NCBI GenBank assembly: GCA_946811695.1
Contig: OX328123.1
Span: forward strand, 47,696,009-47,760,008
Length of the DNA stretch: 64,000 nt
From: Gonocerus acuteangulatus
Taxonomy: Eukaryota > Arthropoda > Insecta > Hemiptera > Coreidae
Reading direction: 5' to 3'
The notes beneath the pieces were generated by a model, which saw only the letters and a list, made by a program, of their open reading frames with translations, ran no database searches and had not been told where the DNA came from. Shown here piece by piece: positions 33,106 through 45,210 of the stretch. Each line of letters begins with the position of its first letter. Position 1 is the first letter of the stretch. A program made the translations under genes and the position numbers.

Positions 33106-34640
33106 GTTTTTAGACTATGGGGTTAAAAAAAAATAACAAAAATAATTAAGGACATTACTTTATGCAAGGCTATTTTTAATTCTGATTTATCGAATATTGG
33201 CGAATTATTCTTTATGAATTATTAGAATAGAATGCTAATCACCGTCAAATACTTACTACTCTGTACTAATGTAACTAGAGTCAAAATTGTTGAATTAAAT
33301 TAAAATAATTAGGAATATATCATAAAATATCTTTAAACGTCCCTAAGAAAGTATCTTTGTTTTTGTATTAGGTTCATTTAATTTCTTAGTTTTAGTTGTC
33401 CTGACTAATCCATTACCGTTCTCTCATCGCTACATCCAATTAAAACTTGGCACAACTTGGCTTATTAAGTTCCCAGCTAAGTACATTTCAATTTCTGAGG
33501 CCGATCGGCACCTTATACATTTTAAGAAAAAATAAAACATCAGAATTACAAATTTCGTTAGCGCAATCACAGCAATGATCGTAAGAACTCTAGCGCAAAT
33601 CGGTGTATTTGGGTTCGAATGCAGAGTTGATTAAAGCTAATTTATATAGAATAAAAAGATTTCAAAATATCTAGTGATGGTAACAATATTTACCTTAAAT
33701 ATTTAAATTATGGCTATAAAGCGCGTATATTTCACTACTAAATACCCTTTGGCGGTATTGTCGGAGAGGACCAGAAAGGTAACTAACACACACAAATTTT
33801 GCCTCAGGCAACTGTGAAAAAAGGAAATACATATTCTGATTTTACAAAAGCATTTGTGTTAAAATGGGTTATAGAACACTGACATGTTAGTTTATGAAAG
33901 ACCATCTCTTTCAGGGAGGTTAAAATAAAACATAGCTAACCATATTTATCATAATTTACTTCCCGGAAAAATATTAAAATATTCCCTATATTACTGAAGT
34001 TATCATGTACAACAATCTGTTTTTCTCTGTAATAAAGTTCTCGTTTTATCCATTCCTAAAAGTGTAATTTCCATTCCTAAAAAACGACGGCATTTTACCC
34101 TGCATTATATTAGATACATCACTTTTACTGTTATTGTCTGCAACAATATACTTTCCACGTTAAGATACTCTTCATAATAAATACCAATGAATCTATATTG
34201 GCCTCTATAAAAAACCTATTAACTCTGGACGCCTCTTCCATTACCTTTCTACCATCCTACCTTCCAAACCCTAAACACAGCAAAATCCTCATTCACTGTT
34301 TTCTTTCCCTTTCAGATCATAACTCCCACTCCATTTATAAATCTGAGTTTTTTTGTTTTTGTTTTTGTTTTTTTAATAATGCAGTCTAATGGATTCTGTT
34401 CGCATACCATCGTTTATCTTATAAATTCCTTCGAAACCCCTACTCGTTCCCAAGCATCCCGTACATATTATTTTTCATCATCTCTCAAAAATCCCTAATC
34501 ATTCCGGGGAGAAATAATATACACATTTCTGTGAGAAACAGTTCCCTTTCTTTCTACGGCTTACAAAACACCACCACAAAAGAAAAGGAACTTACAAAGT
34601 GCCTTACATACCATAGAAACCGTGTTCAAGACAGATTCTG
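33106..34640. other. Anonymous AT-rich region
   Basis: No coding or transposon signal that I can support. Confidence 0.35.
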
Positions 34641-34712
34641 CAGGTTAACAAATTTGATCTTGCAAATTAGACAATGGATTTCTGTACCAATTTCATCAAA
34701 ATATATTATATG

Positions 34713-34765
<53 letters not shown>
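34641..34765 (+). mobile_element. Helitron-family scrap with (TA)n
   Basis: GGTTAACAAATTTGATCTTG and CAATTTCATCAAAATA match the central module (reverse of the 25.4-kb copy), followed by (TA)n at 34711-34765. Confidence 0.4.
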
Positions 34766-34770
<5 letters not shown>

Positions 34771-34842
34771 ACAATCAACGAACAACATAAAAACAAATAT
34801 ACTAGAACTGTCTCAGCCAATCTCTTATTCTGAAAGACTTAA

Positions 34843-35867
34843 CCCTTTGTTGCATGGTGATGCCTGCAGGCATCATATTCTATTTTAAACTCCCAGAGCA
34901 CTATGTCGAGTTTTTTCAAATTATATTTCGTTTCCTGTAAACATCAACAAGTGTCAAAGGAACTGGAAGATTTTGAACATTGTACTTTGTTCCCAAGAAG
35001 GAATAAACAAGTTAATGTTGACAAAACCAGGAGTCTTGTTTCTCACCCCGAGGGGACCTGTTTCGCAAGGCCATAATACTATTAAAAACGTCCATTCTGA
35101 CCTTTAAAAAAAAACGTACTCCTTAGTACTAGGGGTGTATTTTACGAAGTGAACGTTTTTTTTATTGAAGTTTTATTTTTTTGTGCCAATTTTTGTGGTT
35201 GTTCATTTGTTTCCTGTGGGCACCATCATGCATGTGGTACTGCTGAGGTCCGAGCGATGGATCCCATTATCTGATCGTCAATGGGGAGAAGAGAAACTGA
35301 TCTTTCATATAATCACAGCACCAGATGATAGTGCGGATGATGAAGATGTCGATGACAATGTTCTTTCTGAACCTTTGCGTATTTTCAGTCAATGGTTTAG
35401 AGGTAAATGGCGACGATTTGAATGGTCCCTTCTCAGATTTGAATGATTTGTTTGAGGATGAACTGCCTGATGTACCTAAGAAGATGTGATGCAGGATGGA
35501 AAACTACAGGAACCAAACTTGTGGTTCCTGTGATAAATGTAAACTTTATTTGTGTTTAACTAAAGGCAAATCATGTTTCAAGGATTTCCATTTGTGATTT
35601 TGATGAAAAGAGAAGAGAGTTCTTTTTAACTTTAACTCATGAATTCTTTATATGTTTCAATAAATGTGAATGCTTATATATGTTCAATCACAAAAAACAT
35701 TCCTCCCTCTACGCATAATGATGCCTGCAGGCATCTTTCAGTTTTTCATAAATTTCTTGACAAAAAAAATCTATGAATTTTTTCCTGTATTTTGCCCGTT
35801 ATCCTGAGGCCTATTTCTACCTCTCAGATTTTTTTTATGCGAAAAGAAAAAATCATGCATCAAAGGA
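34843..35867 (+). mobile_element. piggyBac deletion derivative
   Basis: It is flanked by TTAA on both sides (34839-34842 and 35868-35871). The ends read CCCTTTGTTGCATGGTGA and, inverted, TCCTTTGATGCATGATT, a typical piggyBac terminus. An inverted subterminal palindrome TGATGCCTGCAGGCATC appears near both ends (34859-34876 and about 35720-35737). The 1025-bp length is under half that of a full element. Confidence 0.88.
35240..35610 (+). pseudogene. piggyBac transposase remnant
   Basis: Two parts survive. The open frame 35165-35446 includes an acidic stretch APDDSADDEDVDDN, consistent with a piggyBac N-terminal region. Near 35500-35585 another frame reads NQTCGSCDKCKLYLCLTKGK then SCFKDFHL, matching the C-terminal cysteine-rich domain (C-x2-C, L-C, C-F). 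The DDD catalytic core between them is deleted. Confidence 0.65.
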
Positions 35868-36004
35868 TTAATTTTTATTTCGGCAATTATCCATTTTTGT
35901 TCGAATCCAATCTTGAGAGACAAGTCTTTGCTGAATATATAAAGAAATTTAAAAATAATCTTTTTACCCCTCCTCTATAAACGTTTAAGCTTGACACACA
36001 CACA

Positions 36005-36228
36005 TAAACGTTGGATCGTATCCGACCCCGTACTAAATAAGGCCATTTTTGGGGCAGGATTACAATAAGTTATTGGGATTTACTCATTTATTTTCAAATA
36101 TTAGGCGAATACAATAAACTTTTAAAACATAAAAGACACTTCATAAAAGAAAGTAAAATTAATTCTAAAAAAATAAGAATATATAGTAAATTGTTTAGGA
36201 GAAGTTAAGAAATTAGTAATATAATATA

Positions 36229-36287
<59 letters not shown>

Positions 36288-36645
36288 CCAACGTCAGACT
36301 CTAAATCTATTTCATCAATTTGGTCATCTAATTCCATATCAGATTGCTCCTCTTGTCGCTTGAATTCGGGCATAACCTCTTCAATGTTAGTAAATCATGA
36401 AATGAAAACCTAGAACAATAATATCTTTAGTTAAGAACATTATCATAAACACTGGGTTGTATTCGACCCAGGTTCGGGAAACATTTATGTTGAAAGTTGA
36501 TTTAAAAATAAATAGTGCTTACCTGCCAGACGTAAACGTGGTCCATGGCTTTCTCAGGATTGATTGAGAGGGTACCTGCAGCCCTTTGACGTTGGATTGG
36601 GTGTTTGAGGAGCAGCTTTATGCCTAGTGGGTCGGGACCCGTACG
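36005..36645 (-). mobile_element. Possible second piggyBac-like remnant
   Basis: Three GGGTCG/CGACCC pseudo-palindromes occur at 36011-36029, 36452-36471 and 36627-36644, two of them preceded by CATAAAC. Between them a minus-strand frame reads NIEEVMPEFKRQEEQ and DMELDDQIDEIDLESD, an acidic stretch as in piggyBac N-termini. A (TA)n run lies at 36231-36284. No TTAA-bounded termini were found. Confidence 0.25.
36231..36284. repeat. (TA)n microsatellite
   Basis: About 53 bp continuous TA run. Confidence 0.95.
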
Positions 36646-36649
36646 TTTT

Positions 36650-37480
36650 TAGATGAATATTATTGATTAAGAAGTTACCTACTCATCCAAATCCAATATT
36701 TTCCATGTCCTAAAACCACCCTGTTCAGAAAACTCAGCCCTTTCAGCCGCATCATTGGGACATCTAGCTATGCATTGACTATGAATGCCTTAAATACTTC
36801 ACTTCACTGATCCCATAATTTCGCTTCCTAGATTTTGCTCGTTCCAATGAGTTATCAATCAATTTTATCAATTATGCCTTCCATTTCTCATTCTTGAGCG
36901 AAATCCAGGATCTTCCCTTCATGACTCAATCTTTGAACGGAGGGTTGCCCTTTTAGAAGAAAATTAACTGAAAAATAGGTACTTCCGCATTAATCAATAT
37001 CTCTATCAGGAAGTCTCCAATTTCGTAGGTACGATCTCTATAATTTCTAACTTCCTTGAGGCTCCTTACGAAAACTCCGATCTCTTTACTTCCGTTCACT
37101 GCGGAGAGGCCAACCTTGCCCTATTCTTCTCTATTTATCGAGCCTGCTGATTCCGGAATCCTTGATTCTGTAAATCCCCAACCGTATTCGCAACCGTATT
37201 GAACCTTGGCCCACACAATGGATGATTCAAGTGTGAAAATCTCACCACTCTATATGGACTCTCCGAGAAATACTTGGTGCTCCGTAATACCTTTCCAATT
37301 ATAATATCCAGCCTACAACCTCAATTTCCTTTCCCAATTACCCGGGAACCCATTCGTTCAAGTGCTTGCCTCAATATACGAGGAATATAAAGGGACTTCA
37401 TGGTTTTGTAAATACCTCAATATCTCTCCATTCCATTATAATATTTTCGACCTCTTAACGTTCCAGGCCATTCCGCCAGT
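36650..37480 (+). other. C/T-rich, coding-like stretch of unknown origin
   Basis: Base composition is much richer in C and T on the plus strand than in the flanks, resembling the Jockey relic at 22 kb. One frame is open across EVSNFVGTISIISNFLEAPY and on through the Cys-containing segment near 37090, but I recognise no motif and stops are frequent. It may be another decayed LINE. Confidence 0.3.
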
Positions 37481-38335
37481 AAGGTAATATATTCTAATTG
37501 TGTATACATCTTACTGTTATGTAAAATGCTAATTAGACATATTTCATAAGTATTTATAAGAAATCACGTAATTAATAATTAATCTGCAAATTTTGTTGAT
37601 GTGTAGTCCTAGAGAATATTTTATATTATGGATAATTGGAAAGTGAAGAACGATAATTGGATTATGTTAAAAAAAAAGGAACCAAGCTCCTTATTCTGAA
37701 AAAATTAAGTGTTATTTACTTTCAGCTATTTAGTTCACAGAAATGTTATTCTAAATAGAAACCGCATGAAAATAGTTGGTTAAATATTGTATAGTTTGAC
37801 GACAAAATACTTGAAAAAGAATGGATAAATGAATCTCTGTGATATTGCAACTTAAATGGTAATTTTCACACAATGTTCACATAAAATATTTCGACAAATC
37901 GCCCATTCATTAGAATAAGAAGGAAGAAAAATGGAATATCCGAAACGCTAATGGCCTACGGGAGAAGATTACGCTGAAGGTTGAGCTTTATAGCCAGCTG
38001 TTTATGAGGATTTGAAGGATTCTTGGAGAGGGTTGGGCATGCTGGCAACATGGCAACATGGCGATGCTCTATTTCAGAGGGTTTTGCAATATCTTCCTGT
38101 ATTTCATTAAACACAACTCCTTATCCTTCTCTTCAAGGCTTCATCATAAAGTCTCATAATGATAAAAGACTCTCCAAACCCTTCATAAAGGGTCTCTTCA
38201 TTTCCATACAATTCCTACCTACAACATAAAGTTCACTTTATACCGCAAAGAAAGTATGCTGAAAACTATTTCATGAGAATGTAATATTTAATAATTGTTC
38301 AAAAGTGACCCTACCGAATCCACTTATTCATTTAT
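37481..38335. other. Anonymous AT-rich region
   Basis: No supported feature. Confidence 0.35.
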
Positions 38336-38339
38336 CAGG

Positions 38340-39798
38340 TGGAAGGTCAAGAAATAAAAGGCCGTCACGCAGGAGCTGCATAACTAAGCACTTTCCTCAG
38401 ATTTCGGGTAATGTAGACTGCTTTCCGAAAAACTAAAGTCTGGGTATTTTGTTCTAATTTCTTAATATAATTTTGGCTAAAAAACATTTGAACGCTATAT
38501 ATAAAGGATGAAAATAAGCTGAATTACAAACAACGAATATATATTAATTAATAAAAAAATATATGAATATATATTAATTAATTAATTAAAACCATCAAAC
38601 TATGATTAAATTAGGTTAGAAAAGTACGGACGGTTTTCGTGTTTGGTTTCCCACGGTTTTTTTTTATTGTTTGTTTTTATAGTAATTGGAATTAGCATTA
38701 ATATTAGTTTGTTAGTAAAACAAAATATGTAGAATTAAAAAACAAGGTTGAAATTGATCATTCCGAGCGGAGGTGGAAGTGGCCGAGAGAGCAGTTTACA
38801 AAACTCTAAGTTCGTTAAAACTTAAGTTATCTTTAGGATTTCATTGGAGTAGGTGTTTAAACTGTTTACAAAACATTAACTATATTTATTCCTTGCTTTC
38901 CTATTGACACCAGGGGAAAAAACGTCCGTCACGCAGGAGCTGCATAAGCACATTCCTCAGAATTTGGGTAGTATTATGCTTTCTTTTAATTTTGTAATGA
39001 GTAAGTGTTCAATCATTAATTTTGTAATTAATTTGATTCCTGAGTTATGTTTACACATGGCACCTACTACACTACTTCATTAATACAAAAAAACTTCATA
39101 TTTTCGCCTTTTGATCTGACGCAGGAACAGGATACAGTCTCGTTAGTGTTAGAAAGCGCTCCTTGCGGCAGCCTTGCGAACTACGCCTGGCGGGCTATTC
39201 TATTGAAATATATTACAAAGTAAACCCCCCTTTCCGATAGACCGATTTCATTTTTACAAAACGTCTTTCTCATGAGTTACCCACGACGTATACCGCGTTT
39301 CGTTACAATACAGCAAAAATTACGGCCGGTATGAGTATATATGTAATTTGGGTCCGGAGTAAACCCCCCTCCTAATGAACCGATTTTGTTTATTTTTACA
39401 AAACATATTTACCTGTAGATTACCACTACGAATACCGAGTTTCGTCGAAATATAACAAAAATCACGGCTGATAGTGGCGAATTGGGATATTGGGTCCAGA
39501 GTAACCCCCCCCCCCCTCCTAATGAACCGATTTAGTTTATTTTTACATCTCACTTTTCTCTGTATATTACCACTACGAATACCAAGTTTCATTGAGATAT
39601 AACAAATCTTACGGCTGGCATGGTCAAATTAGTGTTTTGGGTTCGGGGTAAAATCCCCCTTCCGGTGGACCGATTTTGGTGGTTAACGAACTCGTTCAAT
39701 CGTTTGCTAATTGAATGCTATATACCAAGTTTCGTGAATAAAAAACAAAAACTCTGGCCGCTTTCGTGTTAACAGACATATATATATTTTATATATAC

Positions 39799-39864
<66 letters not shown>

Positions 39865-39985
39865 CTTAACGGGGGTCATTTTCGGTGTCTACTAGGTAGG
39901 ATCGATAAAGATTTGAAGACATTTTTCAAAAATTCCATCATGAGTGCAACCTCAATAGCTACTTTCCTTCGGAGGAAAGTGCTAA
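38340..39985 (+). repeat. Dispersed repeat family R1, copy A
   Basis: It shares long segments with 50455-51450: GTCACGCAGGAGCTGCATAA (twice here, near 38366 and 38927), a TTGATCTGACGCAGGAACA block, AGCGCTCCTTGCGGC, several GAACCGATTTAGTTTATTTT units with TACCACTACGAATACC, (TA)n at 39777-39860, and the block GGGGGTCATTTTCGGTGTC. The CGAATACC...AAATATAACAAA segment is itself repeated about three to four times with a period near 120-140 bp (39240-39720). The superfamily is unknown; no coding capacity. Confidence 0.7.
39777..39860. repeat. (TA)n microsatellite
   Basis: About 80 bp TA run with brief interruptions near its start. Confidence 0.95.
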
Positions 39986-40008
39986 AAATGCGTAATAAAA
40001 TTAACTCA

Positions 40009-40040
40009 ACATGTTTCGCACTTTTAGTGCCTTATCAGGA
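40009..40040 (-). ncRNA. Hammerhead-like core
   Basis: Minus strand: CTGATAAG, stem GCAC/GTGC with loop TAAAA, GAAAC, ATGT. One base departs from CTGANGA. A related plus-strand copy with an internal deletion follows at 40131-40160 (CTCCTGGTGAAAAGTGTGAA), so the two face each other. Confidence 0.45.
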
Positions 40041-40484
40041 GCTACTATTTCGAATATTTACAGCTAAATGAATATTCTGTAAATATTCCAAATTTACAAA
40101 ATATTCATTTACTGATTATTTACCACTCCTGGTGAAAAGTGTGAAACATGTCGAACAGGGATTAATAAATAGAAGTGTGATTTCATAACTGAAAAAGATC
40201 TTTAGGAAAAATTAAGTGCATTAAATAAAAATATTAATCTACATTATTAATAAAGAGCATGCCTCTTAGAATACAGAATACATCTTTTACAAAAGCTTTG
40301 GCCTTTTTATGGGCTTTAAAATAATATGTTGCCGAATGGCGAAAAATTTGCATTATTCCAAGAGTTTGGTTCAGGTAAACCTCTACTCTTAATAAACCCA
40401 TGTTACTCATATTTTCTATCTGAGGTTCTGCCATTGAGGGCAGGAACGAATTGCTGCGGTTACCAACTTTCTTGATGTTGTCTG

Positions 40485-40830
40485 TTTGACTCATGAAGCA
40501 ACATTTCGCAGCAACGGTCGAGTCAATCGCCCAAAACTGTTCAATTAGGCCCAAGAAAATTGACATTGGTCGAGAACAGTTTATAATCAGCATCGTTGGA
40601 AACTCAAAGTTTTGTGTGGACAGTTTAAATTTTCTTGAGTTTTTTGAGTACGATCTTCCCGCTTTAATGAAAAATTTTACTGAAGAAACAAGACCGAGGA
40701 TTTGGTATCAGATGGACGGATGCTCGAGGTTTCGTCCGTAACGACGTGAAGACGAAATCCTCTAATACACTGGAAGGAGATTAGATATTGAATGGCCAAA
40801 GAGATCAACAAAGGACCCCGCCCTTTCCTA
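40485..40830 (+). pseudogene. Tc1/mariner-type DDE transposase fragment
   Basis: The frame 40493-40741 reads FLEFFEYDLPALMKN and RPRIWYQMDGC. After a stop the same frame gives GRRLDIEWPKRSTKDP. Insect transposases of this group have an L-P-x-L-L segment, a W-x-Q-x-D-G-x-x-x-H-F motif holding the second catalytic Asp, and a W-P-x-R-S-P-D-L motif. The HF part is lost, and the foldback at 40.8 kb begins where the next conserved region would start. Confidence is moderate because only two motifs remain. Confidence 0.4.
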
Positions 40831-41911
40831 ATGGAAAATGGCTTTCGGTCAAATCGAACGAAACTCTGCTCATTGGATAGAGAAAGTCATTCTGAACAAA
40901 AGTCTCCATGGGCACAAAACCCGAAAGTTAAAACTTTTGGTACTTTTGGGTATCCGAAGTTTTCCATTTTTAATTTTTGCAAAATCTCGAGATCTCTGCT
41001 TGAAAGGTTTCCCAAGCCATTTGGCCAGCAAAAAAATACGTATCAATTATTTTTTGAAGACCTTTCGAATGACACCACGTTTGACACTCCTACCCCCCCC
41101 CCCCAACCAACGGTGGCGGGGGAAGCTTTTTTTTTTGCAATAATCGTCTATCCATTATCATTTGATGATCTTTTTGACTGCAATACACTGAAACCTTGCC
41201 TCACACCCTTACCCCACCCCTAACCCCTTGGGATATGATCGTCATCATCATAACATCAAATATCCGACTTCTTGCTTTCTGAATCATACGTTAGATGCAG
41301 CTGATCGTTAGCAAACGAAAAGTCAAAACAGTTCACAGTAGTCTTAGAGACAAAAAGCGGCCCTTTTCAGGGCTACTAATGTTAAAGTCTGCTAACAGAA
41401 CACTTTTTTTTGCGAAAAATGGCCTTTTTTTGAAACATACGAGCTAGAAGTGGGGTAGGGGTTGGGGTGGGGGTGGAGTAAGGGTGTGAGGCAAGGTTTC
41501 AGGGTATTGCCTTCGAAAAGATCTTCAAATGATAATGGATAGACGATTATTGAAAAAAAACGCTTCCCCTCACCCCCGTGTGTGTGGCGGGGGGGGGGGG
41601 GGGGGAGGGGGGGGGGGTAGGAGTGTCAAATGTGGTGTCGTTCGAAAGGTCTTCGAAAAATAATTGATACGTATTTTTTTTACTGGGCAATAGGCTTGGG
41701 AAACCTTTCAACCAGAGATCTCGAGATTTTGCAAAAATTAAAAATGGAAAACTTCGGATACCCAAAAGTACCAAAAGTTTTAACTTTTTGGTTTTGTGCC
41801 CATGGAGACTTTTGTTCAAAAAGACTTTCTCTATACAATGAGCATAGTTTCGTTCAATTTGACCGAAAGCCATTTTCCATTAGGAAAGGGCGGGGTCCTT
41901 TGATCGTTTAG
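40803..41911. mobile_element. 1.1-kb foldback palindrome
   Basis: Arms of about 430-470 bp (40803-41230 and 41437-41911) are near-complements. Outer ends read GATCAACAAAGGACCCCGCC and its complement. The arms contain poly-C/poly-G tracts that differ in length (41085-41102 against 41588-41617), so they have diverged. The loop (about 41231-41436) is unique sequence and includes a histone-type stem-loop. The direct repeat CTGGAAGGAGAT lies just outside (about 40770 and 41925). Long open frames in both arms are mirror images and probably not genes. Confidence 0.85.
41359..41374 (+). other. Histone-type 3' stem-loop motif
   Basis: GGCCCT-TTTC-AGGGCT, a six-pair stem with a TTTC loop (one G-T pair), preceded by A-rich CAAAAAGC and followed by ACTAA. 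Metazoan replication-dependent histone mRNAs end in this structure. No histone coding sequence is visible upstream, so it may be chance or captured sequence. Confidence 0.4.
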
Positions 41912-42097
41912 GGGTTTTTATTCCTGGAAGGAGATCCAAGTTATTCTAAAAACTCTAAACTCAGAAGTACTTACTCGAGGCCTTCTTCTCTTCCCTCCTT
42001 GGAAATTAAACAGTTTCAATATAAATATTTCATTATCAAAATTTCATAAAAACCATTATACTTCAAAATTAATTTATCAAAATCATTTCACCTCAGT

Positions 42098-42886
42098 AAC
42101 TCTAATAAACTCTCTATCTTCACTGATGAGTATAAGTCAGATAATGGTGTGGGAGCCCCAGCTGTAATTGATGACAAAATCATTACCAAGAGACTTGATG
42201 ATAATTGTAGCATATTTACAGCTGAGCTCTACGGTGTTCTTCTTGGACAGAACAACATTCCCATGACAGACAGACGAGACGTTATTATATGCACTGACTC
42301 ACTGAGCACACTACAGGCACTAGCAGACAGATACTCCACGCATCCAATAATAATAGACATTTTCAAAACTATTCACTCACATAACAAACACATCACAATG
42401 TACTGGCTGCCAGGGCATGAAGGTTTAGGAACAAGGTCCCTAGCAGATTCACATGCAAAACTTGCTGCAAGACAACCTGAGCTCGACCTATCAATCACAC
42501 ACGAGGCCAATACAGCTAAACAAAATATTTTAAATTATTGGCAAGACAGCTGGACTCGAATAACTGACAATAAATTACGTACAATCAAAACTACTACTCA
42601 GGAGTAGACATCCAGCTACTGAGACAACAGACGAGAAGAAGTTGTTCTTGCTCGAAACCGAATTGGCCACACAAGACTAGCACACGAATATCTCATGACA
42701 GGGCTTAATAAATCAACCTGTAATATATGCAATAGAGACTTTACCTTTAAACACCTACTTACGGATTGCAGAAGACACAAACTAAATATTACACATGACA
42801 TGAACGAATTGTTGAGTGACAGCAGCCAGTACATAAACACAATATTCTCCTACTTACACAACAATAAACTATACAATCTCATTTGA
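42098..42886 (+). pseudogene. I-type LINE RNase H and C-terminal domain, 5'-truncated
   Basis: One frame is interrupted only by TAG (42605) and TGA (42620). RNase H: SIFTDEYKSDNGVGAPAV (first Asp), FTAELYGVLLGQ (Glu), ICTDSLSTLQAL (Asp), YWLPGHEGLGTRSLADSHAK. The terminal finger-like region follows: CNICNRDFTFKHLLTDCRRH, then SQYINTIFSYLHN. The order and motifs match residues 955-1215 of the protein at 53839-57501 but at clear sequence distance, so this is another family member. The 3' UTR may run to the TTATTAATAATAATA tail near 43055. Confidence 0.9.
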
Positions 42887-43073
42887 AGACATTTGCTGAG
42901 TAACCATTGGCTTCCTGGCATATTACAGACATTCCCATACCTCTGTTTATAAGTAAATCAAATTTCTAATCAAGGTGCTGGTTCATTGGACCATACAGGT
43001 ACCACCTGGAAAGAGTGAAGTCGCCATAGTAGCGATCACTTATTAATAATAATATTCTTGGGAAAAACTAAAA

Positions 43074-43109
43074 GACATAGTCTATTAATTATATTTAATA
43101 GACTATGTC
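43074..43109. repeat. Perfect 14-bp hairpin
   Basis: Arms 43074-43087 (GACATAGTCTATTA) and 43096-43109 are exact complements with an 8-nt AT loop, just beyond the LINE 3' tail. Confidence 0.9.
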
Positions 43110-45210
43110 TCCTTGCTCCTAGTTTTGTTGATTTTCACTACTTGCTATTGATATTCGCATTATTGTAGAGAGTATTGAAAAACAGATTTCACTATTGTAT
43201 TTAGCAGAAAATTGCCAAAATATGGTGTGCAACTTGACATACTTCATTACAAAGCCTCAGGCTCGTTTTTCGCATTTTTTCGTACATGCGCTTAGTTCAC
43301 ATAGGATATGCATCTTCTTGTAGGAATTTTAAAGCCCGATCTACAGAAAAGCGTTTCACTGGTTTATCTCAAACGATTGTGGAGATATTAGCCATCGAAG
43401 ATATTCATAGCAGCAACTAGTTCATAAATAATTTCAATTACGGTATTTGTTTAATTAATGGGATTTCGTGAACAGATAGTAGATAAAATAAAAATATCAC
43501 TGTTAAATAAAATTATACATGGACATAATAAGGTATGTATTCAAAAAACTACATAACCATATTCTTGTAAACACGAGCTATTCCATACTACCCATCAATT
43601 TAGGATAGCCGTTGGGTAAGGAATTGCCAAGTACTATTACAAAACTAGTCCACTGATCCCAGAACTCATTTCTACTTTAGGAAAAGCATTTATCTCCCGG
43701 AGTGTTTACTTGTCTTGAGACAATCTAGAAAGATGGCATTCCATTAGATGGGAACTGTTTAAGTGTTTCGTGTCACGTGTGTTGCTTCTTCTCGGCTGGA
43801 TTAGGGTTTAATGGAAAACCATTCCCCGCTCTGAAAAGCTGCTACATTCTTTAATGTAGTACAAACATTGTACATTTTAGTAAGTAAAATTGTGTCCGTA
43901 TATATTAAATAAATAAACGGTATTTTCTTCCTAATCAGTATACATTACAATTTCTCAATGGCTTGTTTTTGTCGGTTCGCCATGGCGCGTCATAACTGCC
44001 TTAATGCTTCATCAATTTTCATAAATGTGGTATCATTTTAAAGCCTTTCTTAACCTCTACACCGGAAAAATATACAAATATAATTTTTTTTAATTCCGAG
44101 CTCGACCTATCGATCCTCAATTGAGGATATCGAGATATATCAAAATGAAACCGATTTCGATTTTATTTTATCTCATTCCTCCTTTAATTTAGACTTATAA
44201 TATTGATTAAAGGTATTCGGTCTTCTACATTATCTGGCCTATAGAAATTCAAATAATATTATATTAAAAAATATATTTATATTTTTTTTTTAAATAGGGA
44301 ACTATATGGAAATTATTTTCATAGACAAAATTTAGTTTTAACCTTTAAAAAAGATTTTTTTCATAAGCATGATAACAGTTTCGGTCCCTGGTATGTTCGT
44401 GTGATAATCTATTTGCCGATTCTAAGTCGGCGAAGAACTACTTCTTCTCATCTCTTGTCGCAGTGCTCGTCGCCTATGCTTCAGTATTTTTTATGATTCG
44501 TGCTTCATGATCAGGTAAATATGTATATGCGGTAGAAGAAATTTTTTTCTCTTATAATAGTGGTTTCTAAGAATTTTATTTTTACGATCAAACTATTTTT
44601 ATCTTCTCTGGATTATACGCCAACACATACCTTTAGTCAAAGGAAAATTCAAAAGAATGCATACAAGCTTAGGATAACATTTCCCCGCTTGGAATGTTGA
44701 GTTTTCCTTTTTCAGGAAAGGGAGGAAAGCACCTCCCTGCTGACACAGCCACTTCCCGAGGCTTAAGGCTTATATATATACTGAGCTTCTCTGGGATATA
44801 ATGGAAATATTTCATTATATAATAATTTTATACTTCCTAGATATTATATTATGAACTATATTGTTTAAAATTTCTGATTATTTATTTTAAATTGGTATCA
44901 AACATTCCTATTTTCAGCTTGATAATATTTACAGTAAAAGTGTTGTCTCTTTTAAATTGTAAATTTGGTAGTTATATTCTGGTTTCCTGTAGCAATGTAC
45001 TGTTTATTTTGCATGAATTATTAAAATAGAACGGAAACAGAAACAACGCGTGATATTCTATTTACTATGAAAACATTAATGATAAATTAATATCCCAGCT
45101 ATAATGGCTGAACCTTTCTAGATTCCAGAGTTTTTGGACTACCGTCCACGCGACCCTATACATAAATATATACTTAGAAGACTAAGTACTGTGTCTATAT
45201 ACTGACATAA
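43110..45210. other. Anonymous AT-rich region
   Basis: No gene or transposon termini that I can support. A possible splice-donor-like CAG|GTAAAT near 44515 follows a short stretch with no open frame of note. Confidence 0.35.

Noticed and set aside
35165..35446. Intact small host gene
   Set aside because: It lies fully between piggyBac termini and looks like a remnant of the transposase N-terminal region.
40234..40593. 119-residue minus-strand protein
   Set aside because: It overlaps the transposase relic and has no recognisable motif.
40792..41223. 143-residue protein and its partner in the other arm
   Set aside because: Both frames are mirror images in a non-coding palindrome, interrupted by homopolymer tracts.
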